DNA of 35,668 nt from Candidatus Sulfotelmatobacter sp. (GCA_025462865.1 JAOAPI010000077.1:1-35668), one strand, 5' to 3'; counted from the first letter of the stretch, positions 24,624 through 34,864 are shown. The notes: generated by a model not told the origin, from the letters alone. Numbers and translations are program-made.

Positions 24624-24936
24624 CTGGCGACAATGATAGTCGACTTCCCAATGTAACCTGGACGTTTTCGGACCGAGTTCCATGAAAAACGGATTGCATC
24701 ATTCCGATCCGAAATCTATTTGGTACAACGCTCGACGAGTACGCGACGCGTTTCTAGAGTGTTTGCCGGCCAAACTGTCGATGCGCGTCGCCTGTTGCGG
24801 TCCATTCTGCCGCACTTGCGTTTTAGTAGAAGAAGTCTCGATACTGCATGACGTTAGGTTTGGGCGGGCTAAGCAACTCGCGTGCAAAGCACCGAAGTTG
24901 AAGAATGGCCGGGAAATCTCTTGCGGTCAACGGTTG

Positions 24937-25641
24937 CTAACACGCCTTCTGTCGGGGGCAGAGCTTCGGAGGTCTGGAGCCGCGGCGAACGGCAGAGTTG
25001 ACTGGTACATAATCCAATTCGAGCCGCGCTTGAGCGCAACGTAGCATCAGGCCGCCGCGACTCATATCACCTCGTCCAACGAACTGTTGAGGAAATAAGA
25101 GATTTGGCCCAAAAATGTCGACCAAGGGATCGACGTACTTACCGCTAGCGATGCTGCCCAGCAGCACAACCTGGGAATTAGTCTGTAACGTTCGAGCCAA
25201 CGCGCGCGCATCGTGGCTAAGGGGTTCCCGATATCGAGCATCGGCTGGATCGATCGGAACCGTGGACATTTCCAGAAGATCCTCCAATGTAATGATGGTC
25301 TCGGGTGGCAGAAGACCGCGCGATGTCGTCATCACGAGCCCAGCAGGTAGGCCAGCCGGCGAATTCGAAAAAGCTTCCATATAGGCGAGCTTGCCACGAA
25401 AATATAGGCTGCTGATAAAACTGAAGAGTTCGCCGAGCGGAGCGCCTTGCCGACGCATGCGCCGGGCGAGTTCGAATTCGGAATTTCGGTTCAACAGCAG
25501 CTGTCCGCGAATGGCCGAGGTATTGGCAGGAGAGAGTAGAAACACGCGTGACAAGGGCCGCCTGCAGTCGATCGGACTAGTCCCCAGGTCAAGGCCACTG
25601 GAGACCAGTTTTGTCGGCACCATCTCTGTTGGGTCGCTCAA
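24937..25641 (-). CDS. Conserved protein of unknown function (about 234 aa)
   Basis: This minus-strand gene encodes a soluble protein without signal peptide, membrane helix or cysteine cluster. Recognisable blocks are RVFLLSPANTSAIRGQLLLN, APLGELFSFISSLYFRGKLA, VVLLGSIASGKYVDPL, FPQQFVGRGDMSRGGLMLR and a basic C-terminus with RRGSRPPKL. I recall the same ordered blocks in a bacterial family annotated only as hypothetical. GSIASGKY resembles a nucleotide- or phosphate-binding turn but is not a Walker A motif. The frame opens at TTG 25641; ATG 25623 is an alternative start, and the conserved part begins about 25 residues later. It stands alone with 250-base gaps on both sides (24684-24936, 25642-25926), in which I see no gene. 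Confidence 0.8.
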   Translation of the reverse strand: MSDPTEMVPTKLVSSGLDLGTSPIDCRRPLSRVFLLSPANTSAIRGQLLLNRNSEFELARRMRRQGAPLGELFSFISSLYFRGKLAYMEAFSNSPAGLPAGLVMTTSRGLLPPETIITLEDLLEMSTVPIDPADARYREPLSHDARALARTLQTNSQVVLLGSIASGKYVDPLVDIFGPNLLFPQQFVGRGDMSRGGLMLRCAQARLELDYVPVNSAVRRGSRPPKLCPRQKAC

Positions 25642-25926
25642 AGATCTGCTCGCAATTATATCCAGAGCTTACAGGTATTCTATGCAGATCAGTTGCTGTG
25701 AAAAGCTGAATTTACGGTCCGCTTTCACTCCGACTGCTGTTCTTCTTCTGAGCTCTTGGCCTCATTCTCGGCTTTGCATTAATTCGCTGGTCGGCGACAG
25801 CAACCGACGGAGGCATGCATTCCTTCTGGCATGATCAGTTGGCTCGGGGAATCGATCTCGAATAATTGCCCAATCGCGCGCCGGGAAGTTCGTTCGACTC
25901 TGTAAGGCGAATACCTTCTTCGCCGT

Positions 25927-26925
25927 TCAGATCGCGGTGCGGAACGCTTTTTGGATCAGCGTGTATCGTGCCGCCCCGATCATGCCGGAGTCGTCATTCG
26001 CGACGATCTTCACAGGCATCTCCATCAGGATTGTTTCCATGCGTCCTTTATCAAGGAAAGACTCCAGGAACAACGGGTCTTTCATCTTCGGTACTATCTT
26101 TGCCGCAATGCTGCCCCCGATGAAAATCCCTCCGGTGGACATGAAATTCAACGCGCAGTTTCCTGCTTCCGCACCGAACACACTGACGAAAATCGACAAG
26201 GTCCTGTCGCAGATCGCGGCCTTACCCTCCAACGCCATGTGAGAGATCAGAGCCGGAGGATCGGGCGCAACACTCAATTGCGTTCGCAGCCATTCCGGTT
26301 CCTCGGCTTTGTGCGTATCTCGCAGAAAGTCGTAAATATTCTTGATCCCGGGCCCAGAGAGAATTCGCTCACAGCTGATGCGGCCATATTTTTTCTGCAG
26401 ATAGGCCAACAATTCCATTTGCAGATCATTCCGGGGAGCGAAGTCGGCGTGTCCTCCTTCACAAGCAAAAGGGTGATGCCGGAAACCATCCCAGTAAAGG
26501 CCCGCCATGCCCAGACCAGTTTTGGCCGAAATGACGGCGCGGTTACCCTCAGCATCCTCCGCGCCCTCGCTCAACGCGATGAAGTCTTTCGATTCCAGCC
26601 CATCGATTCCATAAGCGTAAGCTTCCAGATCATTAAGCAGGCCAACCGAATTCAGCTTAAGCTGTTGAGCGACTTCCCGCGCATCGATGACCCAGGGCAG
26701 GTTGGAAATCTTGCTTCGTCCCGCCCGCACCGGCCCCGCAACGCCAAAGCATGCGCTATGAACGGGAATGCCTTCGGTTTTTATGAAGTCAGCAAGAATG
26801 CCGGATAACCCGTCATGCTGCTGGCTTATATAGTTTTTTTCCACCACCCGTTGCAGCCGGTTGCCTTCGGTTTCGAAAGCCGCCAGGCGGGTGCGAGTCG
26901 CGCCAATCTCACCGGCAAGAATCAT
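25927..26925 (-). CDS. glk: Glucokinase-family sugar kinase
   Basis: This 332-residue protein is of normal length for the bacterial Glk family, which phosphorylates glucose with ATP. Conserved parts are LNDLEAYAYGI (catalytic Asp99), EGGHADFAPRND (156-167), YGRISCERILSGPGI and the late segment FMSTGGIFIGGSIA. Two nucleotide-binding motifs deviate. The usual GDxGGTxT reads GEIGATRT (5-12), with Glu for Asp, and the usual GxGTGLG reads SAKTGLG (133-139). It begins 13 bases after the zwf stop in the same direction, so the two form an operon that channels glucose to glucose-6-phosphate and on to 6-phosphogluconolactone. The family assignment is firm; full activity is less certain because of the altered loop residues. 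Confidence 0.9.
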   Translation of the reverse strand: MILAGEIGATRTRLAAFETEGNRLQRVVEKNYISQQHDGLSGILADFIKTEGIPVHSACFGVAGPVRAGRSKISNLPWVIDAREVAQQLKLNSVGLLNDLEAYAYGIDGLESKDFIALSEGAEDAEGNRAVISAKTGLGMAGLYWDGFRHHPFACEGGHADFAPRNDLQMELLAYLQKKYGRISCERILSGPGIKNIYDFLRDTHKAEEPEWLRTQLSVAPDPPALISHMALEGKAAICDRTLSIFVSVFGAEAGNCALNFMSTGGIFIGGSIAAKIVPKMKDPLFLESFLDKGRMETILMEMPVKIVANDDSGMIGAARYTLIQKAFRTAI

Positions 26926-26938
26926 TGTTCAATAAGAA

Positions 26939-28501
26939 TCATGGCTCGATTCTCCTCCATTGTCGGCCGTCAAGTTGCAGCAGTTGATCGGCTTCCACTG
27001 GTCCCCAGCTGCCGGACGCATAATTCGGAAATTTGCGCGGCGGCAGCACTCTCCACACGTCCATGACTGGATCCACCACCCTCCAGCCAGCTTCGACCAT
27101 ATCGGCGCGCTGGAACAGGGTTGCGTCTCCAATCATGCAGTCATATAGCAAAACCTCGTAGCCGGTATAGGCGTCGGCTCCGAAATACCTGGAGTATTCG
27201 AAACTCATGTCCACCGATCCCACCCGCAGCAACGGCCCCGGGATCTTCGCCCCAAAGCTGAGCGAGATCGCTTCCACTGGCTGAACCTGGATCACCAACG
27301 TGTTCGTATGCAACTTATGCAATGGAGCGTTGCGAAACAGCTCGAACGGAGTGCGTTTGAACTGGATGGCGATCTCCGTGTGACGCTGCGTCAGCCGCTT
27401 CCCCGTGCGGAAATAGAACGGAACTCCCGCCCACCGCCAATTGTCGATGTTGAGTTTCAGAGCAACGAAAGTCTCAGTGCGCGATTCCGCCGCAACTCCC
27501 GGCTCCGCCCGATATGCCGAAACGTTTTTCCCATCCATCACTCCGGGACCATATTGCCCGCGTACGCTGCGCTGCAAAACGTCGTCCGAGCTTAGCGGTT
27601 GAATCGAGTGCAAAACCTTTGCCTGCTCATTCCGAACCGCGTCAGCCTGAAAAGATACGGGTGACTCCATCGCGGTCAAGCTGAGCAATTGCATCACGTG
27701 ATTGGGCACCATGTCGCGCAATGTCCCTGCCGTGTCGAAGTAGCCGCCGCGCTGCTCCACGCCAACGGTCTCGGCATTGGTGATTTGCACATGGTCAATG
27801 TAGCGCCGGTTCCAGATGGGCTCGAAAATAGCATTGTCGAAGCGGAAGACCATGATGTTCTGCACAGTTTCTTTGCCCAGATAATGGTCGATGCGATAGA
27901 TCTGATTTTCCTGCAGCACACTCTTGATGTCGCGGTTCAGAGCCTGCGCCGACTCCAGATCGTGTCCAAACGGCTTTTCGATTACCACCCGTCGCCAGCG
28001 TCCATTCTCCTGCCGCGAGAGCGCGGCCGCTCCTAACTGCTGTACTATCTGCGAAAAAAACCTGGGTGCCGTCGCCAGATAAAAAAGATAATTGCCTTCC
28101 GTATGTTGTTCCGTGTCGATCGCGGCAAGCCGTTCACGAAGTTTCGCAAACGTATTTGGATCGGCAAAGTCGCCGCGCTCGTAGAACAGCCGCGTCTGGA
28201 ACCACTCCAGCGCCCGGGTTGAGTCAGGTCCCGCCGGGAGAAAACTGCTGACTTGGCGGCGAAAGTCTTCCAGACTCAAGTCGTCGACAGAAACACCGAT
28301 CACCGCGAAGTTGTCGGACAGCAGCCTCGCCTTCGCCAAATTGAAGAGAGCAGGCGCCAATTTGCGCTTGGTTAAGTCCCCAGCCGCGCCAAAAAGCACG
28401 AACACGCAAGGCCCCGCAACCCTTCCAGGGTGCTCGGTGTCACTGGGTAGATCGATTTGTGGGGTTGCGCTCAATTCACGAATCCTGAACTGGTCGCCCA
28501 T
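26939..28501 (-). CDS. zwf: Glucose-6-phosphate 1-dehydrogenase
   Basis: This enzyme oxidises glucose-6-phosphate to 6-phosphogluconolactone with NADP, the entry step of the oxidative pentose-phosphate and Entner-Doudoroff routes. At 520 residues the length is normal. The Rossmann motif is [17 protein letters not shown] (36-52). The EKPFG substrate-binding segment is at 175-179. The active-site signature RIDHYLGKE is at 203-211, including the catalytic histidine. The C-terminal domain carries [10 protein letters not shown] and SFEYSRYFG. The first 30 residues are a variable extension, and the ATG at 28501 has only a distant GGCGG. It is the first gene of a two-gene operon with the glucokinase gene. 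Confidence 0.97.
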   Translation of the reverse strand: MGDQFRIRELSATPQIDLPSDTEHPGRVAGPCVFVLFGAAGDLTKRKLAPALFNLAKARLLSDNFAVIGVSVDDLSLEDFRRQVSSFLPAGPDSTRALEWFQTRLFYERGDFADPNTFAKLRERLAAIDTEQHTEGNYLFYLATAPRFFSQIVQQLGAAALSRQENGRWRRVVIEKPFGHDLESAQALNRDIKSVLQENQIYRIDHYLGKETVQNIMVFRFDNAIFEPIWNRRYIDHVQITNAETVGVEQRGGYFDTAGTLRDMVPNHVMQLLSLTAMESPVSFQADAVRNEQAKVLHSIQPLSSDDVLQRSVRGQYGPGVMDGKNVSAYRAEPGVAAESRTETFVALKLNIDNWRWAGVPFYFRTGKRLTQRHTEIAIQFKRTPFELFRNAPLHKLHTNTLVIQVQPVEAISLSFGAKIPGPLLRVGSVDMSFEYSRYFGADAYTGYEVLLYDCMIGDATLFQRADMVEAGWRVVDPVMDVWRVLPPRKFPNYASGSWGPVEADQLLQLDGRQWRRIEP

Positions 28502-28976
28502 AGTAAATGACAGCCGCCCGGCTTTCTAGAGGATAAAGCTGGCCAAGTTCGACCCCGATTCGTTCTGAGCCGGGAACGGCGCTACATCGAGCGGCCAGCC
28601 TGTAATTCCTGCAGTCCTGCCTGGAATTTATCAAGCAGGCCGCGAAAGTGGAACGACTTGAGCGTCTACGGAGGTCGATCACGTCTGATTACGTTGCTTC
28701 TAATACAACTTTCAGCCGGCAGAAGATTTGCACGATCAACGCTGCTTTCGCACCTTCAACCGTATCACGATCACGTTGAGTGAGCTCGCGCGCCAGGCCG
28801 GGGCCTGCCAATCGCTATAATAAGGACGCGTGCTTTGGGGCTGAAATGTGCCGGAGCTGGAGTGGACGAAAGCGCGCAGGTGAGTTCTAAAGAGTCAGTT
28901 TCGGCCAAGCGTGGGTGGCTTCGCCAAGAATGTCGCCGGAATCGCCACGCTAAAGGCCAACAGGAAGAAGAAGAAA
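28502..28976. other. Divergent intergenic region between zwf and the split metH genes
   Basis: These 475 bases separate zwf (minus) from methionine synthase (plus). I looked for cobalamin, SAM and SAH riboswitch cores and saw none. Open frames here lack Shine-Dalgarno sites and protein-like composition. The one promoter-like element is listed separately. The last 15 bases before 28977 carry the AGGAAG site used by the methionine synthase gene. Confidence 0.5.
28816..28821 (+). promoter_or_regulatory. TATAAT -10-like element upstream of metH
   Basis: A perfect TATAAT lies at 28816-28821, 156 bases before the start of the first methionine synthase ORF, in an otherwise GC-rich stretch. No good -35 is found 16-18 bases upstream (the sequence there is GC-rich), so the call rests on the hexamer alone. 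Confidence 0.3.
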
Positions 28977-30107
28977 ATGAAGAGAGCTCATCAACATCCT
29001 CTTGAAAAGATTCTCGAGAATCGAATTGCCATCATTGACGGAGCGATGGGCACGACGATCCGCAGCTATGGAATGACGGAATCGGACATTCGCGGAGACC
29101 GTTTCAAGAATTCGACGAAGGGCCTGCTGAACAACGGTGATCTCTTCTCGCTGACCAAACCAGAGATGATTGGTGACATCCATCGCCGGTTTCTGGAGGC
29201 AGGAGCCGACATCATCGAGACGAATACCTTCGGCGCAACCAGCATCACTCAGAGCGAATTCTTTGTCGACGATCCGCGGGAGCACGGTGGCCGGAAGGAT
29301 CCCGCCTTCTATCAAAAGATCATCGACGATCCGTTCCTCGGCAGCCTGGCTTCGGATATCAATGAGCAATCGGCGCGGCAGTGCCGTGAATGGGCCGATC
29401 GTGTTGGCACCGCAACTTCGCGTCAACGGTTCGTGGCGGGCGCGATTGGGCCGCTGACCGTATCTCTTTCGAACTCGCCCGATGCCGATGATCCAGGCTT
29501 CCGGGTGGTCACCTTCGATCAGGTTAAGACCGCCTACATTCAGCAGGTGCGCGCCTTAATCGCCGGAGGCGTAGACCTGCTCCTGGTGGAGACAATCTTT
29601 GACTCTCTGAACGCGAAGGCGGCTCTTGTCGCCATCCGGGAAGTATTTGATGAAGACGGCAAGAAGTTGCCGATAATGATCTCGGCAGCGGTAGGACGTG
29701 GCGGCGAGACGATGATCTCGGCGCAGACCACTGAGGCGTTCTGGAACGCCGTGCACCATGTGAAACCGTTGTCGGTGGGACTCAACTGCTCTCTTGGGCC
29801 CGATCTCATGTATCCGTTCCTGGAGGAACTCTCGGAGAAGGCAGATGTGGCGATCTCCTGCTACCCGAATGCCGGGTTGCCGAATCCCCTTTCGAAAACC
29901 GGGTTCGACCTGGGACCTCAGGACATGGCGCGTTATCTGGGCGACTTTGCACGAGCCGGGCTGATCAATATTGCCGGTGGTTGTTGCGGCAACACGCCCG
30001 AGCACATCGCAGCTATCGCCCAAGCGCTCGAAGGCCAGCCTCCGCGAAAGTGGGGGACGCGGCCCGCTGAGGAATCCTTCTCCCATGAGATTGAGAGTCC
30101 AGCGTGA
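28977..30107 (+). CDS. Methionine synthase, homocysteine-binding module (split MetH, part 1)
   Basis: This 376-residue protein corresponds to the first domain of cobalamin-dependent methionine synthase, the Zn-dependent homocysteine S-methyltransferase barrel. ATG 28977 has AGGAAG at the right distance; an upstream ATG at 28911 would add an unlikely Lys-rich leader. The beginning reads [20 protein letters not shown]. The zinc ligands are Cys271 (GLNCSLGPD) and Cys336-Cys337 ([11 protein letters not shown]). Near position 80, ETNTFGAT is the standard barrel motif. It ends in TGA overlapping the GTG of the next gene. In most bacteria this module is fused to the rest of MetH; here it must act with the second protein, presumably as a complex. 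Confidence 0.95.
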   Translation: MKRAHQHPLEKILENRIAIIDGAMGTTIRSYGMTESDIRGDRFKNSTKGLLNNGDLFSLTKPEMIGDIHRRFLEAGADIIETNTFGATSITQSEFFVDDPREHGGRKDPAFYQKIIDDPFLGSLASDINEQSARQCREWADRVGTATSRQRFVAGAIGPLTVSLSNSPDADDPGFRVVTFDQVKTAYIQQVRALIAGGVDLLLVETIFDSLNAKAALVAIREVFDEDGKKLPIMISAAVGRGGETMISAQTTEAFWNAVHHVKPLSVGLNCSLGPDLMYPFLEELSEKADVAISCYPNAGLPNPLSKTGFDLGPQDMARYLGDFARAGLINIAGGCCGNTPEHIAAIAQALEGQPPRKWGTRPAEESFSHEIESPA

Positions 30108-32836
30108 GCGTGTCTGATGGCGCGATCACGGCCGAGCCCAGGACGACGAAGCCACTCCGTCTCTCAGGATCGCAGCCATTCACCCAACAGTCCGGCGTCT
30201 TCATCATGATCGGTGAGCGGACCAATGTGGCCGGTTCACCCAAGTTCGCGAAGCTGGTCAAGCAAGGAAAATATGAAGAAGCGGTAAGCGTAGCCCGGCA
30301 GCAAGTCGAGAACGGAGCCAATGTCCTCGATATCTGCATGGATGAGGGCATGATCGACGGCGTCACGGCAATGACCCGCTACTTGCTGTTGCTGGCGAGC
30401 GAGCCGGAAGTTGCCAAGGTGCCCTTTATGGTGGACTCTTCGAAATGGGAGGTCATCGAGGCTGGGCTGAAATGCCTGCAGGGTAAGGGCATTGTCAATT
30501 CGATTTCGCTGAAAGAAGGCGAAGATAAGTTTCGCAAGAACGCCGCCACCGTCCTTAAATATGGCGCGGCGGTGGTGGTAATGGCCTTCGACGAAAAGGG
30601 ACAGGCTGCGACTTACGAGGACAAGATCCGCGTCTGCGAACGCGCATACCGGATACTGGTTGACGAGGTTGGTTTTCCGCCCGAAGACATCATTTTCGAT
30701 CCGAATATCCTGACCGTTGCCACTGGCATGGAGGAACACAACAACTACGCGGTTGACTTCATTAACGCCACGCGTTGGATCAAAGCCAATCTGCCGCACG
30801 CGAAGGTTAGCGGTGGCGTCTCGAACATCTCATTCAGCTTCCGGGGCAATAACAAGGTGCGCGAGGCAATGCACTCCGCATTTCTTTATCACGCCATTAC
30901 CGCGGGCATGGATATGGGCATCGTGAATGCCGGGATGCTCGAGGTATATGAGGAGATTGAGCCTGAGCTGAAGGTGCTGGTCGAGGACGTGCTGCTAAAC
31001 CGCCGTCCCGATGCGACCGAGCGTTTGGTGGAGCACGGCGAATCGCTCAAGGGCGAGGGCGCAGTAGTGAGTGAAAAAAAGGCCGAAGAATGGCGCAACG
31101 GCACGGTTGAGGAGCGTCTTTCGCACGCATTGGTCAAGGGGATCGATGCATACATCGAGCTCGATGCCGAGGAAGCTCGCGTCAAACTGGGCCGGCCACT
31201 ATTAGTTATCGAGGGCCCACTTATGGCGGGCATGAGTGTGGTTGGTGATCTTTTCGGGGCCGGGAAAATGTTTTTGCCCCAAGTGGTCAAGTCTGCCCGC
31301 GTGATGAAGAAGGCTGTCGCGCATCTTACGCCGTTCATGGAGGCCGAGAAAGAAGCGATGGCCGCATCTGGGCAGGCGGTCAAGGCACAAGGGAAAATCG
31401 TGCTGGCGACGGTTAAAGGTGACGTTCACGACATTGGCAAGAATATCGTCGGTGTCGTCCTCGCCTGCAATAACTACGAGGTGATCGACATGGGAGTAAT
31501 GGTTCCATGCGAAAAAATCCTCGAACGCGCCAAGGCGGAAAAGGCGGACATGATCGGACTCAGCGGTTTGATCACTCCGTCGCTGGACGAAATGGTGCAC
31601 GTGGCCCGCGAGATGGAGCGTCAGGACTTCAAGTTGCCGTTGCTGATTGGCGGCGCAACCACGAGCCGCGCGCACACCGCCGTCAAGATTGCGCCGCATT
31701 ACAGCGAGCCAGTGGTTCACGTACTGGATGCCAGCCGGGCGGTGCCTGTGACGACCAGTCTTCTGAGCGACGAGGGTAAGCCGGCGTTCGTGGTAAAGCA
31801 TCGCGCCGATTACGAAGCGCTTCGCAAAGCTCACTCTGCACCGCGCTTGACCGTCGTCTCCCTTGAGACTGCGCGAAAGAGACGAACTCCTATCGAGTGG
31901 CGTGCCGAAGACCTGCCCAAGCCTTCGTTCACCGGCGTCCGCGTGCTCGACAACTTTCCGCTGGCGACGCTGCGCGATTTCATCGACTGGACGCCGTTCT
32001 TCCACACGTGGGAACTGAAGGGCGTCTATCCCCGCATTCTCGAAGACAAGCGACAAGGCGCTCAGGCGCGTCAGATCTTCACCGAAGCTAATGGTCTTCT
32101 GGATGTCATCATTGAGAAAAACTTGATCACCGCGCGAGGTGTGTACGGCCTTTTTCCCGCCAGCGCCGTGGGCGACGATGTCGAGTTGTACGCGGACGAT
32201 ACACGCGGACGGGTGCTCGAACGATTTCGCTTCCTCCGCCAGCAATCGAATAAGGAAGGCAATGAGCCGTGCCGGTCGCTCGCGGACTTTATCGCTCCCA
32301 GGGAGACGGGGCTGCTTGATCATATCGGTGCGTTCGCGGTAACCAGCGGGATCGGATTGAAAGAACTGTGCGACGGATTCAGAGCTAAGAACGACGACTA
32401 CAACGCGATCATGGCGGAAGCGATTGCAGATCGGCTGGCCGAAGCTTTCGCGGAATGCCTGCACAAGCGCGTGCGATGTGAATGGGGTTACGGTTGTGCA
32501 GAAGGCCTGAGCAACGCGGACCTCATCCAAGAGAAGTATCGGGGGATCAGGCCCGCTGCGGGTTACCCCGCTTGCCCGGACCACACGGAAAAGGGACCCC
32601 TGTGGCGGTTGCTCGATGTGGAGGCGAACACTGGGATGCTGATTACGGAGTCATTTGCAATGTGGCCCGGATCGAGCGTGAGTGGGCTCTACTTTGCCCA
32701 CCCGCAATCGCGATATTTCAGCCTTGGAAAGATCGATCGCGACCAGGTCGCCGACTATAGCGAGCGCAAGAAAATGAGCGTGAAAGAAATCGAGCGATGG
32801 CTCGGGCAAAATCTGAACTATGACCCTGCCGAGTAG
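30104..32836 (+). CDS. metH: Methionine synthase, folate/cobalamin/activation modules (split MetH, part 2)
   Basis: This 910-residue protein contains the remaining MetH domains in order. The pterin-binding barrel covers about 34-290 ([49 protein letters not shown]). A cobalamin cap helix bundle is followed by the B12-binding Rossmann domain, about 325-560, with the cobalt-ligating His442 in [11 protein letters not shown] and [14 protein letters not shown]. The activation domain spans about 580-905 ([31 protein letters not shown]). The start is GTG 30104 in a GTGA overlap with part 1. It transfers methyl from methyltetrahydrofolate via cobalamin to homocysteine bound on the partner, and is reactivated by SAM and reduction. 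All key motifs that I checked are intact. Confidence 0.96.
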   Translation: MSVSDGAITAEPRTTKPLRLSGSQPFTQQSGVFIMIGERTNVAGSPKFAKLVKQGKYEEAVSVARQQVENGANVLDICMDEGMIDGVTAMTRYLLLLASEPEVAKVPFMVDSSKWEVIEAGLKCLQGKGIVNSISLKEGEDKFRKNAATVLKYGAAVVVMAFDEKGQAATYEDKIRVCERAYRILVDEVGFPPEDIIFDPNILTVATGMEEHNNYAVDFINATRWIKANLPHAKVSGGVSNISFSFRGNNKVREAMHSAFLYHAITAGMDMGIVNAGMLEVYEEIEPELKVLVEDVLLNRRPDATERLVEHGESLKGEGAVVSEKKAEEWRNGTVEERLSHALVKGIDAYIELDAEEARVKLGRPLLVIEGPLMAGMSVVGDLFGAGKMFLPQVVKSARVMKKAVAHLTPFMEAEKEAMAASGQAVKAQGKIVLATVKGDVHDIGKNIVGVVLACNNYEVIDMGVMVPCEKILERAKAEKADMIGLSGLITPSLDEMVHVAREMERQDFKLPLLIGGATTSRAHTAVKIAPHYSEPVVHVLDASRAVPVTTSLLSDEGKPAFVVKHRADYEALRKAHSAPRLTVVSLETARKRRTPIEWRAEDLPKPSFTGVRVLDNFPLATLRDFIDWTPFFHTWELKGVYPRILEDKRQGAQARQIFTEANGLLDVIIEKNLITARGVYGLFPASAVGDDVELYADDTRGRVLERFRFLRQQSNKEGNEPCRSLADFIAPRETGLLDHIGAFAVTSGIGLKELCDGFRAKNDDYNAIMAEAIADRLAEAFAECLHKRVRCEWGYGCAEGLSNADLIQEKYRGIRPAAGYPACPDHTEKGPLWRLLDVEANTGMLITESFAMWPGSSVSGLYFAHPQSRYFSLGKIDRDQVADYSERKKMSVKEIERWLGQNLNYDPAE

Positions 32837-33212
32837 TCTCCGTCCCCGCGGCCGCTGGCGGAGTTCCCAACCTCCCGAAAATTCGTACCCGCCACTCTAA
32901 AGCACAGGATTGGGAAATTCATACGCCACTTCTCGGGACAATTACGCCTAATAGTTTTTGTGTAGTGCGCGACTGACTCTTTTATCCAGCATAGATGTTG
33001 CCTCGATCGACAACCCGTACTTCGCTCTCGGTTCCGTGTCGACAGACTGATAGTCGCGTCGGCATTCGGACGGTCTTATATGGTTCGCAATCGCCGTTGA
33101 GAGCGGCCCGTGTGCATTAAGTAACTGACAAGTCGCAGTATGCGAGGTGCCAGCAAGGGGTCTCCAATGGACCTTCAACTGCTTATGAAGGCCCTGGAAA
33201 CAGGAGCAACAA
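32837..33212. other. Intergenic stretch between metH and the MBL-fold gene
   Basis: These 376 bases contain no supported gene. A 76-codon open minus-strand frame (32948-33178) lacks a Shine-Dalgarno and protein-like composition. A GC-rich imperfect hairpin right after the metH stop (CTCCG ... CGGAG) might terminate weakly. The last bases carry the AGGAG site of the next gene. Confidence 0.45.
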
Positions 33213-34190
33213 ATGCAAAGTTTTCGGAGTGTGAGGTCCTTACTTGTTCTTATTCAGACAGTTGTTTGCGCGGCACTGATATCGGGAACGGCTTCGCGAG
33301 TGGCGGCACAAGCGGTAACAAGCGAGACCGTCATTCAGAAAGCCACTGAACAGTTTGAAAGCAGCCCATTGAAAACTACGTCTCTGGACAAAGGCATATG
33401 GATGTTTTCTGGGGACGGAGGAAACGTGACGGCAATCGTGGCTGAAGGCAGCACCCTGCTGATCGATAGCGGAGTGGACTCGCGAGTTTCCGAACTGAAC
33501 ACTGCCATCTTCAAAGCCACGTGGCGCCCCGTCACACGGCTAGTGAATACTCATGGCCATTTCGACCACATAGGGGGGAATGTGTACTTCGGCTCCGCAG
33601 GCGTGACGATCATTGCCCAGGAAAACGTAAAGAAGTGGCTATCGTCGGTGCAGAACGTGCCTTTCGTAGGTTTTCGCGATGGCCGTTATCCAATCCAGGC
33701 GCTGCCCACGGTGACTTACTCCAACAGCATGACTTTGCGTCAGGAGGACCAGAAGCTGACCTTGGTCAATTACGGTCCTGCGCATACAGATGGAGACACA
33801 ATTGTCTACATCTCTCCAGCGAATGTTGCTGTGGTTGGGGATATTTTCTCGAATCACTTCTATCCAATTATAGATTTATCGTCGGGAGGGTCCATCGATG
33901 GGATGATCCATTCCCTCGATCAAATTCTGGCGCAAACTGACGAGCAGACAAAGATCGTCCCAGGCCATGGACCAGTCGCTACGCGTTCAGATCTGCAGAA
34001 CTACCGGGACATGCTGGCGCAGCTGCGGCAGCGCATCAAGGTTCTGGTTGCGGCGGGAAAAACCATAGATGAAGCAGTGGCCGCCGTTCCGACTAAAGAT
34101 TTTGACGCCGAGTGGGGCCAGGGTTACGTATCTCCAGATGTTTTTGTAAGAATGGTATTCACCAGCCTAAGTGAGGGCACGAATCGATAG
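33213..34190 (+). CDS. Exported metallo-beta-lactamase-fold hydrolase
   Basis: This 325-residue zinc hydrolase of the MBL superfamily starts at ATG 33213 with an AGGAG Shine-Dalgarno. A signal peptide ends at about 33 (RVAAQA), so it acts in the periplasm or outside. The metal ligands are complete: HGHFDH at 114-119, His191 (GPAHTDGD), Asp210 (VVGDIF) and His252 (VPGHGP). The FSGDGGNVTAIVAEGSTLLI opening and the C-terminal helices (about 262-325) resemble the broad 'cyclase/MBL-fold' group with PpsE-like or glyoxalase-II-like members rather than classic antibiotic hydrolases. The substrate is unknown; a lactamase role cannot be excluded but has no specific support. It is convergent with the cupin gene. 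Confidence 0.93.
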   Translation: MQSFRSVRSLLVLIQTVVCAALISGTASRVAAQAVTSETVIQKATEQFESSPLKTTSLDKGIWMFSGDGGNVTAIVAEGSTLLIDSGVDSRVSELNTAIFKATWRPVTRLVNTHGHFDHIGGNVYFGSAGVTIIAQENVKKWLSSVQNVPFVGFRDGRYPIQALPTVTYSNSMTLRQEDQKLTLVNYGPAHTDGDTIVYISPANVAVVGDIFSNHFYPIIDLSSGGSIDGMIHSLDQILAQTDEQTKIVPGHGPVATRSDLQNYRDMLAQLRQRIKVLVAAGKTIDEAVAAVPTKDFDAEWGQGYVSPDVFVRMVFTSLSEGTNR

Positions 34191-34259
34191 CGACATCAGT
34201 CGTGAAACATTTTCTAACGCTTGTACCTTCGGAATTCACTCTCGCAGTTTGCGTTCTTT

Positions 34260-34273
34260 CACGAAAGTTCGTG
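34260..34273. repeat. Inverted repeat between convergent MBL-fold and cupin genes
   Basis: CACGAA (34260-34265) and TTCGTG (34268-34273) are exact complements with a 2-base centre. The element lies in the 93-base gap between two convergent genes. It could form a tiny bidirectional terminator hairpin; without T-runs the function is open. Confidence 0.25.
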
Positions 34274-34283
34274 GTTAGGCCTT

Positions 34284-34736
34284 TCATCGATCAGGGTGAA
34301 AGGGCATTCCTTCGTGGCCAGCGCTGGCTGGTTCTGGCGTCTGCAACTCAAGATTCACGACGACCGGCTCCTGGCCATTTCTGACCACTACCGCTTCGCA
34401 CGTGTTATTTGGATCAGCATTAATCTCCTGGTGCGGCACATATGGGGGAACGTAAATAAAATCTCCGGCTCCTGCTTCGTCACTCAGTTCCAATCGATCA
34501 CCCCAGCGCATACGCACTCGTCCTTTCACCACGTAGAGGACGGTTTCCAGTTCGCCATGGTGGTGCGGTCCCGTCTTCGCATCCGGTTGGACGACCATGG
34601 TACCTGCCCACAACGTGGCCGCTCCAGCTTTCGCGTGGGTAATTGCGGCAGCCCGCGTCATGCCCGCCGTCTGTGGCGTATTCATGTCCAGTTCGTTGGC
34701 ATGTACGATTTTGACTCCGTTCTTACTCCAGTCCAT
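34284..34736 (-). CDS. Single-domain cupin protein
   Basis: This 150-residue protein carries one cupin beta-barrel. Motif 1 is GPHHHGELETVLYVVKG (metal-ligand candidates His58, His60, Glu64), and motif 2 is AGDFIYVPPYVPHQEIN (His102). It therefore has a standard His-His-Glu-His metal site. Cupins of this size include small dioxygenases, isomerases and binding proteins, so no reaction is assigned. There is no signal peptide. ATG 34736 has AGGTGA about eleven bases upstream, and that site lies inside an inverted repeat (34749-34764). It lies 128 bases downstream of the oxalate-decarboxylase-like gene in the same direction and may be co-transcribed. Confidence 0.88.
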   Translation of the reverse strand: MDWSKNGVKIVHANELDMNTPQTAGMTRAAAITHAKAGAATLWAGTMVVQPDAKTGPHHHGELETVLYVVKGRVRMRWGDRLELSDEAGAGDFIYVPPYVPHQEINADPNNTCEAVVVRNGQEPVVVNLELQTPEPASAGHEGMPFHPDR

Positions 34737-34748
34737 AAGTAAGCTTTC

Positions 34749-34764
34749 ACCTGATATCTCAGGT
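34749..34764 (-). promoter_or_regulatory. Inverted repeat covering the cupin gene's ribosome-binding site
   Basis: ACCTGA-TATC-TCAGGT (34749-34764) is a 6-bp inverted repeat with a 4-base centre. In the minus-strand transcript its 3' arm, with the next base, supplies the AGGTGA Shine-Dalgarno of the cupin gene. Folding would hide the site; as DNA it could equally be an operator. Confidence 0.4.
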
Positions 34765-34864
34765 TGATTAAGAGTTACAAAACGTCGCAGTAAGAGACTT
34801 TCAGGCGTCGGCTTCGTGCTCGCAGAGCAGCGCCTCTCAAATCGCTGCGTTTGTTCAAGCTGAA

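Noticed and set aside
24682..25044. 120-codon plus-strand ORF in the gap after the Ada-AlkA gene
   Set aside because: No motif or good RBS; it overlaps the end of the conserved minus-strand gene.
28502..28976. Possible cobalamin, SAM or SAH riboswitch before methionine synthase
   Set aside because: I looked for the conserved cores (B12 box, SAM-I K-turn, SAH GAGG/CGGCG elements) and found none convincing. A covariance-model scan would settle it.
31202..32584. 460-codon minus-strand ORF inside metH
   Set aside because: It is antisense to an intact, motif-rich methionine synthase gene; the frame is open because of GC-biased codon positions, and the product resembles no protein.
33213..34190. 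Antibiotic-degrading beta-lactamase reading of the MBL-fold gene
   Set aside because: The fold and zinc ligands are generic to a large hydrolase superfamily; nothing in the sequence or neighbours points to beta-lactams.
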